A stretch of DNA of 64,000 nucleotides, from assembly GCA_015501585.1 (NCBI GenBank), contig JADNRY010000342.1, positions 1 to 64,000 of the forward strand. The letters are read 5' to 3'. The translations under genes were made by a program, and so were the position numbers. Under the pieces are notes generated by a model. It was not told the DNA's origin. It saw only the letters and a program-made list of their open reading frames with translations, and did no database searches. This document shows, one piece after another, positions 1-11,559 of this stretch (positions are counted from its first letter, which is position 1; every line of letters starts with the position of its first letter). The DNA is from Rhodocollybia butyracea. Taxonomy: Eukaryota > Basidiomycota > Agaricomycetes > Agaricales > Omphalotaceae.

Positions 1-559
1 GGTCGTGAAGGCCTACTGGAGGAAACTTACGTTTGGCAGATGGTACTGCTTGGAAGGTGTTCCGTACAGACAAGAATGTGCTCACATAACGGGATTACAC
101 TGATTGCCATCAGTTTCACCATGACCATCCAATCTAGGATACAGATGAATATCACTTTGTAAACTTGTAAACCTCTGGAGCATCGATGGGCGCCTGAAAT
201 AATGAGGGTCGGGGGGAAAGGTGGAGACGGATGTCCTGCCAGTCCACAGCCAATAAGTGAAATTTGTCTGGTCGCCTCCCGTTTAACCTATGAGATTTTC
301 AAAGAGCCGTTATTCACTGATCTGAGCTGGCCATTATTTTAAGACCCGGAGTTCGAAGCCTTCTTGGACTCGACACGACGGCTTCCTTGGGTTTGTTTGA
401 TAGCAGTCTTCAGAATTCCCTTGGTACCTTCAAAATTGAAAATGGGTCCAATATGTATGAATCCTTTACTAGGAGAGCAAGCAGTATATAATCTTGAGCA
501 ACGTAAGAGTCTTGCATGGTTTCCGGAGGGTTTGTGCTTCTCGGAGAGCTCATAGATGT
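1..559. other. no supported gene
   Basis: I see no coding exon chain, tRNA or clear repeat here. The only open frames are short and start without ATG. The sequence leads into repeat block A1. Confidence 0.5.
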
Positions 560-2285
560 ATCATCCGAGGGATCTGAATGGATGGCTTTCTGTAGTGCTC
601 GTTTCGCAAGAGTGGATTTTGAGATAGAAATTGAGCACTGATATAGATATTCTGGTTACAGACAAGGTTATAAGTAGACCAGAATAGCAACACAGGAAGA
701 CTCACTATAGTAAGATACCAGAGCGAGTATTGGGAAGAGGGTCATCCAGTTTCGAGCGAAACTGGCTACTTGACGGTTAAGGACTGTTAAGGACCAATCA
801 GATACTCAAAGTGGTTTCATAAGGAACCAAGCCCTTTCACTAGTGAGAGGTTGAAATCAACAATGCGAGACCTGGAGGTTCCTGGAAGTCAGACTTGGGC
901 TAAAGACGAACTTGCGGGTAATAATCGTCTGGCTGGCAAGACCCATGGCGATTTCAGAACCAAAAGATTGGCAAAATGAAAAGGAAATGCATTGGAATTC
1001 ATGATATCAGTAATGGTTGGCCAGTAGACCAACAAGGGGCGGAGTGAAATAATTCAATAAATGTTTAACTTTTCGTGTGGATACCGGATCGATTGTCTGC
1101 CGTTTGCTCACACATGACCTTCGTAATTCTCCTTAAGACACTTCTCTGACCCGTCACTCGTCTGACTCGGCTTTCATGTTCAAACTTAAGCTACCCAAAC
1201 AATCGGAGGCCCTCCATTCACAAGAATCTTTCAATCATCCAATGGAACGGCATCTCCCAGGAATAATTCATCTATCAAACACTTCGATTGATACACTTGA
1301 ATTCTTTTCAGCACTTCCAGCCCGTTGTTATCTCAGACCCTTCGCAAATCCAAGCAAAACTAGGAAGACCGTGTGGATCTTCCAAAAACTACCCCTACTT
1401 CAAAATCGTGAACCAAGTGCCACTTCAGGACCATGAAACGAACGAAGACGTGGAAGACCATCTGGCTGCTATCTGAAAGAGGTTGTGCGCCTTCAATATT
1501 TCAATTAATAAGAGAGGAACAAGAACAAGCAGAGGCGCAATTGTGACGTTCGGAAGATGTCGATGAGGGACAGTTAGATCGCACGGTATGTCTAGAGTCG
1601 TTCAACTATCGTCGTTGGGCTCAATATTTGTATTTACAGACGCTCTCGATCCATTCTTCTTCTGCTCCAAGTGTCCATCGCGTTCAGCGAATCTTATGTC
1701 TACCCCTCCCGAAGTCTTGCCACATCCAGAAACTACTGACAGCCTTGATGGGGAAAAGGCGAGTATATCTGTTGAGGATGATTTGGATATCGATGGTAAG
1801 GGTGAGCTCATGAAGGATTGGGATGACAGCGATAGCAAAATAGTAGATCATATACCTGGCGATGGTAATACAAATCAACCGCGTTTGTGTCGAATCCCAC
1901 ACTGCTTCCTGCGTGGCTCCAAGTGGCTCCAAGTTCCAACGAATGTTTGAGCACCATGTACAGGCTTCAAACAGTCAACACGCCAATGGTCGTCGACACA
2001 TCCTCCACTCTGTCATGAATATTTACTTCCCGCGGCCAGCTGTGACTCAAGAGTCAGCAAAATCTCTGCGCTATTTGAGCTTTATGACTATTCTGTGTGA
2101 CTCAGAATGTCTACTCGCGAGCGGCGTAGCTTGCCCCAATTGTCAAACCCAGCTACTGCAAACAAACCCCCCCCCGATTTCGATAAGACCATATGCATAT
2201 AAGGTCATTGGGTCATTGGATTCTGCTACTGCTGCCCAACGTGTGTCCGAAATCAAAAACTATTCGGTAACCTTCCAAAGCCGGA
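560..2285 (+). repeat. repeat block A1 (duplicated, degenerate)
   Basis: This stretch is repeated at about 7520-9060 in the same orientation. Shared landmarks include the segment around 579-640 (also at 7528-7590), the start of a small ORF at 1176 (also at 8102), the words around 1860-1880 (also near 8675), and the run ending with the peptide AAQRVSEIKN near 2265 (also near 9050). Copy A2 carries a helix-rich peptide (8362-8566) ending in LAASKMRRLEDVDDGLKGKR; in A1 this frame is broken by stops. Both copies look like remains of one or two spliced genes. I do not recognise the family. Confidence 0.75.
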
Positions 2286-2760
2286 ATGAACAAATCCCTG
2301 GCCACTCTTTCGTCTTCCTCACTGCCCCTCTCACGGATTGCGCCCCGCTCCAGATTGTAGACGGCCCTCGCACCGACGCACAGTTTAAGACGGATTTAGC
2401 GGAATACAACGACCAACTCGTCATCATGACCCAAAATCTCACCAAGCATCGTCCAGACGTAGGGTTGATGGTGGTATTCGACACTAGACCTGTGTTTAAT
2501 TACGCTGCTGGACAATGCAGAAGCTTTTGGGGTTGTGAATATTACAGGGTTTTCCGAGGCATACGAAAATGGGACACTAAACACTGCAACCCAGGTGGAG
2601 GGGTGCGCGCCTGTGTCCAGTTATTTGAGAGTACCGCAAGCTTTGCGGCGAGTAGGGAACTCGCATCACTGATTGCGTTGTTCCTTAGCTGGCTCAACAC
2701 ATTATATCCATTGTTTATCGTTCACAAGTCCATTTCATCCTATGTGTCTGTGAATCACCC
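2262..2760 (+). pseudogene. CE16 GDSL acetylesterase, C-terminal fragment
   Basis: The frame from about 2300 encodes a stretch typical of carbohydrate esterase family 16 fungal acetylesterases: a FVFLTAPLTD strand (family usually FLFLTVPPTD), then a helix ending LMVVFDTRPVFN. The match continues in another frame with DNAEAFGVVNITGFSEAYEN and GCAPVSSY, so a frameshift lies near 2505. The family C-terminus WLNTLYPLFIVH follows near 2690-2730, after what looks like a short intron (about 2629-2689). CE16 enzymes are secreted and remove acetyl groups from plant polysaccharide fragments. No signal peptide, block I or oxyanion block is present here, so this is a truncated relic. Confidence 0.7.
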
Positions 2761-2884
2761 ATTAACTCTCCTCCCTCGTTCAATCATCATTCAGTATTCT
2801 TGCACAAGCTCTATTCACTGCACTCAGTACCCAGTAGCAGAAAAAACGAAACGGTGTCGAAGGCTGAAGTTTTCGATTTATTAA

Positions 2885-2960
2885 ATAAATACCGTTTGAC
2901 CGTCACAAAGTTCTAATTTGATATCCGCTCCAATTTGGGCTCGAATTCTCAGATAATCAC
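2885..2960. other. short spacer between relics
   Basis: No supported feature between the CE16 relic and block B1. Confidence 0.4.
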
Positions 2961-5030
2961 TGAAATCCACAATGTTTGATTTTGTGAAGATTATTCTATC
3001 AATTTGACAAGTTTTTACAGCAATGACGGACCACCCCATGCCGTCTGGCCAGGGCATGTCGACACTTTCTCAGAATAGCAGGCCATTTACTCTACGACTC
3101 AAGTACTCAAGTTGTATTATTGTGTTTGGCCCTCAGAGAGTCCGGAGTGAGGCGGGACTTCCAATGTCAAATAAGTTGAAAATAAGGAGACATGTCTCAA
3201 CAGCCGACAATGCCCTGCAGCTCCTCTCCTCATACCTTGAGTAGTAGTACACTTGAGTAATAATTATGAGAGTTACTGGATCTACGTGCCAACTGTCGAG
3301 CTTCATACGAGTCTACGTGTGAACCTCGTCATATTACTTAAGTATTTTACAGTAACTCATTCTGAGACAACAAATGCCTTTTTCTACCATCACAGCACTT
3401 CGGAAAAACCTCCCTGAGACGAGTAGGGACTGGCCAGATCTCAGGCAGATCCCCCGTCGAACTCGATACTTCAATTACAGTGCAGACTCAGTTGATTTAT
3501 CACACCAACTCGAAGAAAATGATAATAAGTACAATTTATGGCACAACATGAACGCAGGGAACCGTCGTAAAGAATAGCAAAACATTTCCAAATTTCAATA
3601 AGAGTCACATCCCACGCACACTACACCACGACTTCTATTCTCCCAGTGAATGTGCCGCCGGGCATGCCGGTTATCCAGGGGCTCTGGACCAGCTCTACAA
3701 ACAGGATTTATTGATGATTAAAAATATGCTTGAACTAGGAAAGTACTCGCCGATAAAGATAGAAGAACCATCTTCAAATGAAGTGTTGAAGATGGACAGC
3801 CCATGGATTTGGCCAGGAAACTTTCCAGTTATCAGTGCAGTAATAAAACAACGACAACCCAGTCACAAGTGTTCAAAGTATTAACTTACCTGCGTGAATT
3901 TCAAGTAAACCGGGTCCGGACTGTCTACGCGATAGGAAACAAATGTTTCCCTATATACAATTTCGAAGGGAACAGGATTCCTCCCATCAGGTCCTATCAT
4001 GTTGATAGTGTTTGTGTATCAATGCGGTCTGAGGACCACCAGGTGAACCTGAGTTTCTTCAACGCAAATGATCAACATACAAGAGTATCTGCTGTCCCCT
4101 AGATCTTCTTCGTATGTCTCTGGATATTGGAACTTGTGTATGGTTTCTGGAGTAGTCCACACTCTGAAGACGGTTGGCCACATGATGTTCTCGGATGAGA
4201 CGGTGCCCGAATGTACGATTATCACCGTAACATTGTTTGAGTTGGCGTGACGGTAGCCATACACATCCAAAAATCCAGTTTGTACCCTCAACACTGTAAA
4301 CTTGACTGCAAATTATTCGGCATTCAGCAATAAGTACCAAACACCATAGGGAAACCGTTTTTACTTTATGAAGCCCCTGGTGCCGTATGGTGGAGTGAGA
4401 TGTTGCTCGACGCTACTGGTAAAGGTCACAAGAAGAGATATGATAGATCAATGGAACGACATACTCCGGTTTGCCGCCCTCAGTGGCCTTAACATAGTCA
4501 CTAGCATTGAGGAGCTATAAGGTGAATGTCAAAAGCATTCCAAGAGTGACACGACATGCCTGGGGATCTTAATCGCTTTTGGAAAGTCGGCGACTTTGAG
4601 TTCGGACCTACATGGAAATATACAATGAGAAATGCTTATGAAAAGTATAATAAAACAATGCCATGCAATAGCGTGTTGTCCATGAGGGCTTCCATGAGGG
4701 CCTTGTGCGACTCGGGTTTTTCATCGCAGCTGTAAAAATGGCCTCGTACGAGGGATCTAACTTGTACCATCCTTAATGGCCTTGACGAGGGTGGCAACGT
4801 GGTGCGCCTCAACACCTTGAGCGCCATCACTGTGGGGATAACAGTTGAACGATGAGTGAACGGTGCAGTGACACCCATAGAGAACGCACGAGATTAAGTC
4901 GATGTTTGAAGCGGACATTTGAGATAAACTTGAAGTGAAGAGTAGGGCGAGAGGATGGATTTAAGTAAAAACTCTTGCTCGGTTGACCACAGCCGGTCAC
5001 CGCATTCGTCAAGGTTTGTTCAAGTCATCG
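2960..5030 (-). pseudogene. repeat block B1: spliced gene relic, unknown family
   Basis: On the minus strand this block keeps the outline of an intron-bearing gene whose second copy is at 6150-7260. The start would be an ATG at 4918 (peptide MSASNIDLIS, then a GTGCGT donor). The next exon, similar to one in B2, contains a VEAHHVATLVKAIKDGT motif and is broken by a one-base loss near 4758. Further pieces include a LLNASDYVKATEGGKPEYVV stretch (about 4510-4450) and a long open segment (4294-4019) with DVYGYRHANSNNVTVIIVHS. B2 lacks this last segment, so B1 is the longer copy. I do not recognise the protein. Stops and shifts make it non-functional as read. Confidence 0.55.
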
Positions 5031-5869
5031 GATTTCCCAACCACCGGACAAGTTCACCTGTACCTATCTCTGTCAAGATTAGGTGAGTGTGATGTCGAGC
5101 AGACCGGTAAATCCGCCAGCTTGACAGGTCCATCATTCAGGCCCAGTGAAAAGAGGTGAAACAAGTGAAAAGCCGCACCAAGTTGATCTGGGATATTCGA
5201 CTAGGTCCGAGTCTGTCCAAGTACTTTCAGCTCTACACTGATGCTGGTGGGAAATAGCGCCTGATTTTAAGTTTTAAGGAACTAAATTCACATCAACATA
5301 GCAAATCTCTTTCAGCGACTCTCGGCGCATCGAAGTTCCGTGATTAAACTTTAGCTTCATTGCTACTTACCATCCAATATACATAGCTAATAATGGCATG
5401 TTAGTACCTGAACTTATGGACAGTGAACTGCCCTGGTGCCTTCTAAGGCCTTGAGAGTTGAAAATGTTGCTCAAGGAACATGAAGCATCAATGAAGCATA
5501 GTTTCCTTTCAAGCTCAAGCTATAAAAAGGTAGGAGTAGTAGCTATTGAACTGACCAGCTGAAGTATTCAGATAGAAATTTTAAAGCCCTGAACTCAGCA
5601 GGGACTCAGATACTTATGATAATCACCGAATAATTGTGTTTTAAGAACAAGTTGAGTGCTGTAGCTGAACCTCGGGTTGAGCTTTTCAAGCTCAAGTCCT
5701 CATTTGAGTACTATGAATCGAACAAAGCGACAAAAGAACTTTCGGCGGCAGGGCCGCCAGGACGAAGCTCAGATTACTCAAGTCTACTTTTCATTGAGCA
5801 GGTAAGTAGCTTGTGCAGCAGCGAGACTCACCTAAGCGTTTCCACAGGCCTTTATGTCGAAAGCGGGAC
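5031..5869. other. no supported gene
   Basis: Degenerate AT-rich DNA between blocks B1 and B2. I see no exon chain that I can support. Confidence 0.4.
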
Positions 5870-5990
5870 GCGGGTCTTGATCCCTGAAATGATCAAGCCG
5901 AGTGGTATGTTCTCCGCCAAGTTTACCGCAAAGTTTCTGTTCGCCTTTGGTGATTCGTACACAACCGACGGTAATACAAAGTCTAAATAA
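5870..5990 (+). pseudogene. CE16 GDSL acetylesterase, first-exon fragment
   Basis: The peptide AKFLFAFGDSYTTDG (about 5922-5970) is the block I signature of GDSL/CE16 acetylesterases, with the nucleophile serine in GDSY. It is followed directly by GGTAATAC, which could be the original splice donor. No downstream exon is found: the sequence passes into block B2. The C-terminal piece of the same family lies 3.2 kb upstream (2262-2760), so the locus has been rearranged rather than simply truncated. Confidence 0.65.
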
Positions 5991-6149
5991 AATCATACTC
6001 ACATCTTAGTGGAGGTAGAACACTAAGATGTGATAAAGAAAGATCGGCAAAGTAAAACACGCTGAGCTTAGTAGTAAGTACGAATCTGGAATAGTAAATA
6101 AAGAAAGGTCAAAGCGATGTATAGGCCGCCGTGTATGGAACGTAGTACA

Positions 6150-7260
6150 ACAATCCCACGATGTTTTGATTTCGTGAAGATTAGTCTATCAATTTCAAGA
6201 CAAGTTTTTACAGCAATGATGGACCACCCCATGCCATCCGGCCAGAGCACCTCTCGCCACGTTCTTTAAATGATAGTTGATTGATGCTATGACTCGGGTT
6301 GTATATAAATTGTACTTGGTAAGAGAGTCCAGCTGAGGTGGGACTTCCGATGTAAAACAAGTATTCATAAGTGCGATTTCTGGCGCAACTCGAACATAGG
6401 GAACCCCCGTAAAGACTAGCAAAACATCCCAAATTCTAATATTCACATCCTACACCACGAGTTCTATTCTCCCAGTGTATCTGCTGATGATCTCGCTGAA
6501 CACCATGGTGCTTTGTTCCACTTCTACAAAAAGGATTTATTGATGATTAAAAATATGCCTGAACTAGGAAAGTACTCGCCAATAAAGATGGAAGAGCCAA
6601 CTTCAAATGATGAATTGAAGATGGACAACCCATAAATTGGGCCATTAAACTTTTCAGTTATCAGTGTGGCATGGCAACCCAGTCAAAGTGATAAACTTAC
6701 CTGCTTAAATTTCAAGTAAGTTGGGTCTGGACTATCTAGGCGATGGGAAACAAATGTTTCTCTATATACAGTTTCGAAGGAATCAACGTGAATGATGTTC
6801 GCTGCCCCCAGCGGCCTTAACATAGTCACTAGCATTGAGGAGCTATAAGGTGATGTCAAAAGCATTCCAAGAGTGACACGACATGCCTGGGGATTTCAAT
6901 CGCTTTGGGAAAGTCGGCGACGTTGAGTTGGGACCTATAAGTACGCAAATTTACAATGGGATGTGATTATGAAACGTATGGTAGAACAAAGCCTTGCAAT
7001 TGTATGTTGTTCATCATAGCTTCCATAAGGGCATTGTGTGACTCGGGGTTTTTCATCGCAGCTGTAAAAATGGCTTCGTACGAGGCATCTAACTTAGTAC
7101 CTTCCTTGATGGCTTTGATGAGGGTCGCAACCTGTTGCGCCTCAACATCTTGAGCGCCATCGCTGTGAGGGTTACAGTTGAAGGATGAGCAAACGGTGCG
7201 GTGACCCGTAGAGAACTTACGAGACTAGCAAGTCGGTGTTTGAAGAAGACATTTCAGATG
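6150..7260 (-). pseudogene. repeat block B2: second copy of unknown spliced gene
   Basis: Homologous to B1 in the same orientation. The start is an ATG at 7252 (MSSSNTDLLVS, then a GTAAGT donor). After a 50-odd-base intron, an undamaged exon encodes VEAQQVATLIKAIKEGTKLD, then SYEAIFTAAMKNPESHNALM and EAMMNNIQL. A next exon (about 6947-6870) reads SPTFPKRLKSPGMSCHSWNA. Later exons (about 6840-6560) contain FETVYRETFVSHRLDSPDPT and, after another intron, FIGEYFPSSGIF. A segment of about 400 bases present in B1 is missing here. Family unknown. The first exons are well preserved, but the gene looks internally deleted. Confidence 0.55.
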
Positions 7261-7519
7261 AACTTGAAGCGAAGAGTGGGCCCTGGGGGTGAAGATTAGG
7301 AGGGTGAAAGGATGAATTTAAGTAAATCTCTTGTTCGGTTGACCACAGCCCGTTATCGCGTTGGAGTTTTGTTCAAATTATCAGACCCAACCAAGCCCAA
7401 CCACCAGACAAGTTTGCCAAGAGTATCTTTGCTTTATGTAATCTTTGTTTTCTATTCGCTTCTCGTCCCGGTATGTTCTATCAAGATAACATTTGGAGAC
7501 AAAAATATTGCTGGCACTA

Positions 7520-9060
7520 GTGTTGGACGATGGCTTCCTGTAGTGCTCGTTTCACACGATTAGATTTTGAGATAGAAATTGAGCGCTGGTATCCTGGTAT
7601 CGAGAGAAACTGGGCTACTTGACGGTTGAGGCCAAGGACAGTCAGATATTCAAGGTGACGGCTGGTTCACAAAAAGCCAAATGGTTTCACTAGTAAAAAG
7701 TCGAAATCAACAGTGTAAGACCTGGTCCTGGGCTAAAGCGGAACTCGCAGGTTATAATCGTCTGGCTGGCAAGACCATGGCGATCCAGAGACGAAAGATT
7801 GGCAAAAATCAAGACCGGAACTCATGATAATATTCGACAAAAACTTCTGGAGATGCTTGGGCCTCCATTCGCAGTAAGGTTGGCCAGTAGACACTCATGG
7901 CGAATGTCAGCGAAGGTGGAGTGAAAGTTTAATGTTTGGCTTTCGGCGGCCGGCCCCGGTCGAGGCATTGGTTGCTTGATCACATGATTTTCGTCACCAT
8001 ACATTCACGTTTTTTGAACTTCGAGAACTACAAGCGTAGCCAGGCTAATCACGAAACCTCGAGTCTTTTCTCTGACACATCTCTGGCTCGCTTGGCTTTT
8101 ATGTTCAAATTCAAGCTAACCAAACAATCGGAGGCTCTCTAGCCACCAGAATCTTCCGGAATTGAAGAATCAAGCCAATGGAACGGCATCTCCCAGGTTT
8201 CCCAGGTATACGAACAGAACAATTCGACTTCTTTTGATACACTCGAATTCTTTTCAGCATGAACTTCCTGTTACAGCCCATTGCTACGTCAGATCCTTCG
8301 CAAATCCAAGCAAAATTAGGAAGATCTTGTAGATCTCCCAAGACTACCCCTGCTCGAAGTCGTGAACCAAGTGCGGCTGAAGGACCATCAAATGAACGAA
8401 GACGTAAAAGACCATCTGGTACTGGCCGCCACCAGAAAGAGGCTGTATGCCTTCAAGTTTCAAAATTTCAAGCTTCAATCGTTAAGGGAGGAGCGCGAAC
8501 GGGAACTAGCAGCCTCCAAAATGCGCCGTTTGGAAGATGTCGATGATGGGTTGAAGGGAAAACGCTAGTGTTGCTGAGGATGGTGGCGAGGGTGAAATTA
8601 GATTGGCTCATGAAGGATCGGGAGTAGAAGATGATGATGGCAAAAACAGTGATAGCGAAATATAGACCCTACACCTGGCGATGGTAATACGAATCAACTG
8701 CGTTTGTCTCGAATCCCACATTGTCGTTTGCTTCCTGCTTCCTGTGTACAGGCTTCAAACAGGTCGACACGCTAATGGTCATCGACGCATCCTCCACTCA
8801 TGAATATTTTACTTCCCGCGGCCAGCCAATTTCTTTATTGTGACTCAGAGTCAGCGAATTTCTGCACTATTTGAGCTTTATGACTATTCATTCTTCTGTG
8901 GGACTCAGAATGTCTACTTGCAAGTGGCGTAGCTTGCCCAAATTGTCAAACCCAGCTACTGCAAACGACCCCGCCGATTTCGATAAGACAATATGGGTCA
9001 TTGGGTCATTGACTACTGCTACTGCTGCCCAACGTGTGTCCGAAATCAAAAACGTGGAAG
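7520..9060 (+). repeat. repeat block A2 (second copy of A1)
   Basis: Second copy of block A1, same orientation, ending sharply near 9055. At that point A1 continues into the CE16 relic while A2 runs into unrelated sequence. The order A1-B1-B2-A2 cannot come from one simple tandem duplication; it needs a later deletion or transposition. Confidence 0.75.
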
Positions 9061-9616
9061 GAACGAATTCCTGACCTACTGACCCTCCCCCAAAGCGGCC
9101 CGCCCGTGAATTCCCTGCACGGCTCACTTACCCATCGTAGTGGCCTATCGCGTCGGGTTTTCTTCTGTATGGGCACGAACACCCCATCCATATATCTGCT
9201 ACACAGATAACATGTTACATGGCCAATCAGCCATTTATGGAGTAAGTTTTCCCATCTCTACTTGTGCCAAAGCTAACCTAGTCAAAAAATACTCTCATCT
9301 AGAGGTTCTTCAATCCGCATAACTGTTGTTTCACCCCTTCGAACAGCTACACAGTTTGACGACGCGATGCGCTCACTTCTACAACTTCTACCTGATTATG
9401 ATCAGGAAAATGGATCACAACCTCTATCATTACTGCTATCACCTGCCGTTAACCACAGGTACGCAGAGCACGTCTCGACACTTTTTTTGAATGATGCCCG
9501 GACGGTAAGTGTAAAATTGCAAATATATAATTATGCTTGGTAAGTCCGGAACATCCGACTGGGGAGTCGGGATTTCCGATGGCACTTCCATCCACCTTAA
9601 AAGAAAGCAGAAATGT
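9061..9616 (+). other. upstream region with an orphan exon-like stretch
   Basis: From an ATG at 9367 there is an open stretch of about 46 codons (MRSLLQLLPDYD at the start, YAEHVSTLFLNDART at the end), followed by a good GTAAGTG donor at about 9504. It could be a 5' exon of the dehydrogenase downstream or a relic of another gene. I could not connect it in frame to anything, so I leave it unassigned. Confidence 0.3.
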
Positions 9617-10707
9617 ATGGTAACTCTCCAAACAGTCGACAATGCCCTATATGCAGCCTTGTGTTCCTCCCTCCCTACTTCCCTTGATTTTCATGGAAAA
9701 ACAGCGCTCGTCACCGGTGCAAACAGTGGCTTAGGTCAAGCAGCGTGTTTGCACTATCTTCGTCACAATATTTCAACTCTCATCATCACCGTGCGGCGTC
9801 TTCCTGACGGAGAAGTAGTGAAGTCGCACCTGCTTGCGCATCCAGACGTGAAAACCAGAAAGGAAGAGCCTAAAATCCTTGTTTACGAGCTCGATCTTTC
9901 GACTCATTCATCCGTGACCGCCTTTGCTTCTAAAATCAAAGCAGAAATCGCCCAACTCCATATTGTCCTGCTAAATGCAGGCATCTTCACCCTTGACTGG
10001 AAAACTTCTCCTGAAACCCAGAACGAGATGAGTTTCCAGGTCAATTATTTATCGAATGCGATACTCTCCCTCCTGCTCCTCCCTCTACTTCGCACCGCCG
10101 CAGAATCCAATAGTTCTCAAGGACCTTCCTATCTCTCTATTGTCTCTTCTCAAAGCTATAGCAACTCGCGTTACATTAAAGACCCTATTCCGGACTCAAC
10201 TTACATCTTTGACACGTTCAATGATAAGGGATCATTCGAGCCGTGGTCACTCTACCCGGATTCGAAGCTTCTCGTTTGTCTTTTCGTGAGGGAGTTGGCG
10301 CAGCACGTCGACTCTTCGACTGTAATCGTTAACTACATGTGTCCTGGAATGGTGGCAACAAACCTCGCACGCGATCTCTCTCTTCCCCTAAGAATTCTTG
10401 GGCGCATTGTGACGACTCTTCGTGGAAGGTCACCGGAGGTTGGAGCAAGAGTTTTGGTAAACGCGGCCGGTGCATCTGGAAAGAAGAGCCACGGAGAGTT
10501 TCTGTTGGTGTACGACGTTGAACCGTAAGCTTTGCCTGGCAGTTTGCTTGAACCTACTTACCGATTATCTGTAGAGTTATTTCGTGGATGGAGACTGAGA
10601 AAGGGAAGCTAATGCAGCGAAAGCTGTGGCGTGAAACGGAGGATGTAGCACAGAACCTCGTACCAGGAGTACTACAATCTGCGGGACTTAAGTATCATTT
10701 GATATAA
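9617..10707 (+). CDS. short-chain dehydrogenase/reductase, 346 aa, 2 exons
   Basis: NAD(P)-dependent oxidoreductase of the SDR superfamily; substrate unknown. Exons are 9617-10524 and 10575-10707, with a clean 50-base GTAAGC...TAG intron whose removal continues the frame for 44 residues (PVISWMETEKGKLMQRKLWR and on). The cofactor-binding glycine motif TGANSGLG lies near residue 35. NAG follows (LLNAGIF), then the active-site motif YPDSK, which fits YxxxK, with a serine in the preceding SIVSSQS strand, and a PGMVATNLARD segment after it. The family architecture is complete. I chose the ATG at 9617 (MVTLQTVDNALY); the frame stays open upstream to 9533 but has no better start. It resembles the WW-domain-oxidoreductase-like fungal SDRs. 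No lesions seen. Confidence 0.88.
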
Positions 10708-10846
10708 CCACTGGCTAGAGCTCTTCTTTTGATCTTCCTCCGATCTTCATCCATAACCAAATATCTTGTCTTTGTCACTCATCGCAGTCAATGGCCAATG
10801 ACAAAAACAGCGTGCGTCTTGGCGTGCGTTTTCCACTGCTCAATTA

Positions 10847-10937
10847 TGCCCCAGTTAACAGCGTCCGACTGTTATGATCTGCTATTGATTATAATGAATA
10901 GATCGGAAGGTTGAGAGCTCGAACCTCTCTGGGGCGG
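10847..10937 (+). pseudogene. tRNA-Asn pseudogene (D-arm deleted)
   Basis: The acceptor strand TGCCCCA, the GTCCGACTGTTA anticodon half (anticodon GTT), an intron-like insert, ATCGGAAGG, and a T-arm with TTGAGAGCTCGAACCTCTC are recognisable. The D-arm is reduced to GTTAACAGC, and the acceptor pair 1:72 is broken (3' half TGGGGCG). It belongs to the same family as the six minus-strand copies at 46.5-49.3 kb. A T5 run follows at about 10970. Confidence 0.75.
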
Positions 10938-11054
10938 CTGTGAATTTGGCTATATGCTTTGTCCCGTTTTTGTGTTATGCCAGAGACGCAGAAGTTCAAT
11001 AACATTAGAAAAAAATTGGGAGAGGATATCAATTCTCAAGTTGTTATGAAAGGT

Positions 11055-11092
11055 AGATCGATAGATAGATAGAAAGAAAGAAAGAAAGAAAT
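11055..11092 (+). repeat. GATA/GAAA microsatellite
   Basis: Short tetranucleotide tract: GATA units followed by GAAA units. Confidence 0.9.
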
Positions 11093-11146
11093 TAGGAGAA
11101 ATTTAATCCTCAAGTTATTATGAATTAGGTTCGAGATTATCAACAA

Positions 11147-11218
11147 TACGCTATGGCTGAGTTGGTCACAGTCTCATGAACATTCCGAAGGTCAAGAGTT
11201 CGGCCCTCTCTGGGGTAG
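11147..11218 (+). pseudogene. tRNA-Asn-like pseudogene (anticodon arm lost)
   Basis: The D-arm GGCTGAGTTGGTCACAG and a T-arm GTCAAGAGTTCGGCC are clear, but the anticodon stem-loop is collapsed (TCTCATGAACATTCCG). The acceptor halves TACGCTA and TGGGGTA pair poorly. Confidence 0.65.
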
Positions 11219-11474
11219 GTAAGTAACACGGCCCCGCCTACATTCACGTTCTTCATTTTTTGCTTATTTCCGTTGGATCAACACTGGCTCACCCCCTCAT
11301 CTTTTCGCAAGAAACCAACATACATGAGGAGATGCGGGAGTTCAACTTACATGAATATCATTAAAAGTTGGCAGAGAGGGTAGGTTCCAAGAGCTTCAAG
11401 CCTTATATTAGGTTCGGTAGTAATTATATATAGGAGATGTAGGTCCTAGAAGAGCGTTGTCCGATCCTTAACAA

Positions 11475-11550
11475 TGCCCCATGGCTGAGTTGGTTACAGC
11501 GTCCAACTGTATGTATCGGAAGGTCGAGAGTTTGAGCCTCTCTGGGGCAG
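11475..11550 (+). pseudogene. tRNA-Asn pseudogene (no intron, damaged anticodon loop)
   Basis: A perfect acceptor stem (TGCCCCA/TGGGGCA, discriminator G) and D-arm are retained. The anticodon stem has TCCAA against TCGGA, the loop reads CTGTATGTA so GTT is disturbed, and the T-loop is TTTGAGC instead of TTCGAGC. No intron-sized insert is present. It may be a late-decaying copy. Confidence 0.75.
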
Positions 11551-11559
11551 CTTGTCGCT

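Noticed and set aside
1862..2884. A 340-codon open frame that could be read as one gene
   Set aside because: Only part of it (about 2300-2500) has family resemblance (CE16), and that resemblance changes frame within the ORF. The first part belongs to repeat block A. It is a chance opening across relics.
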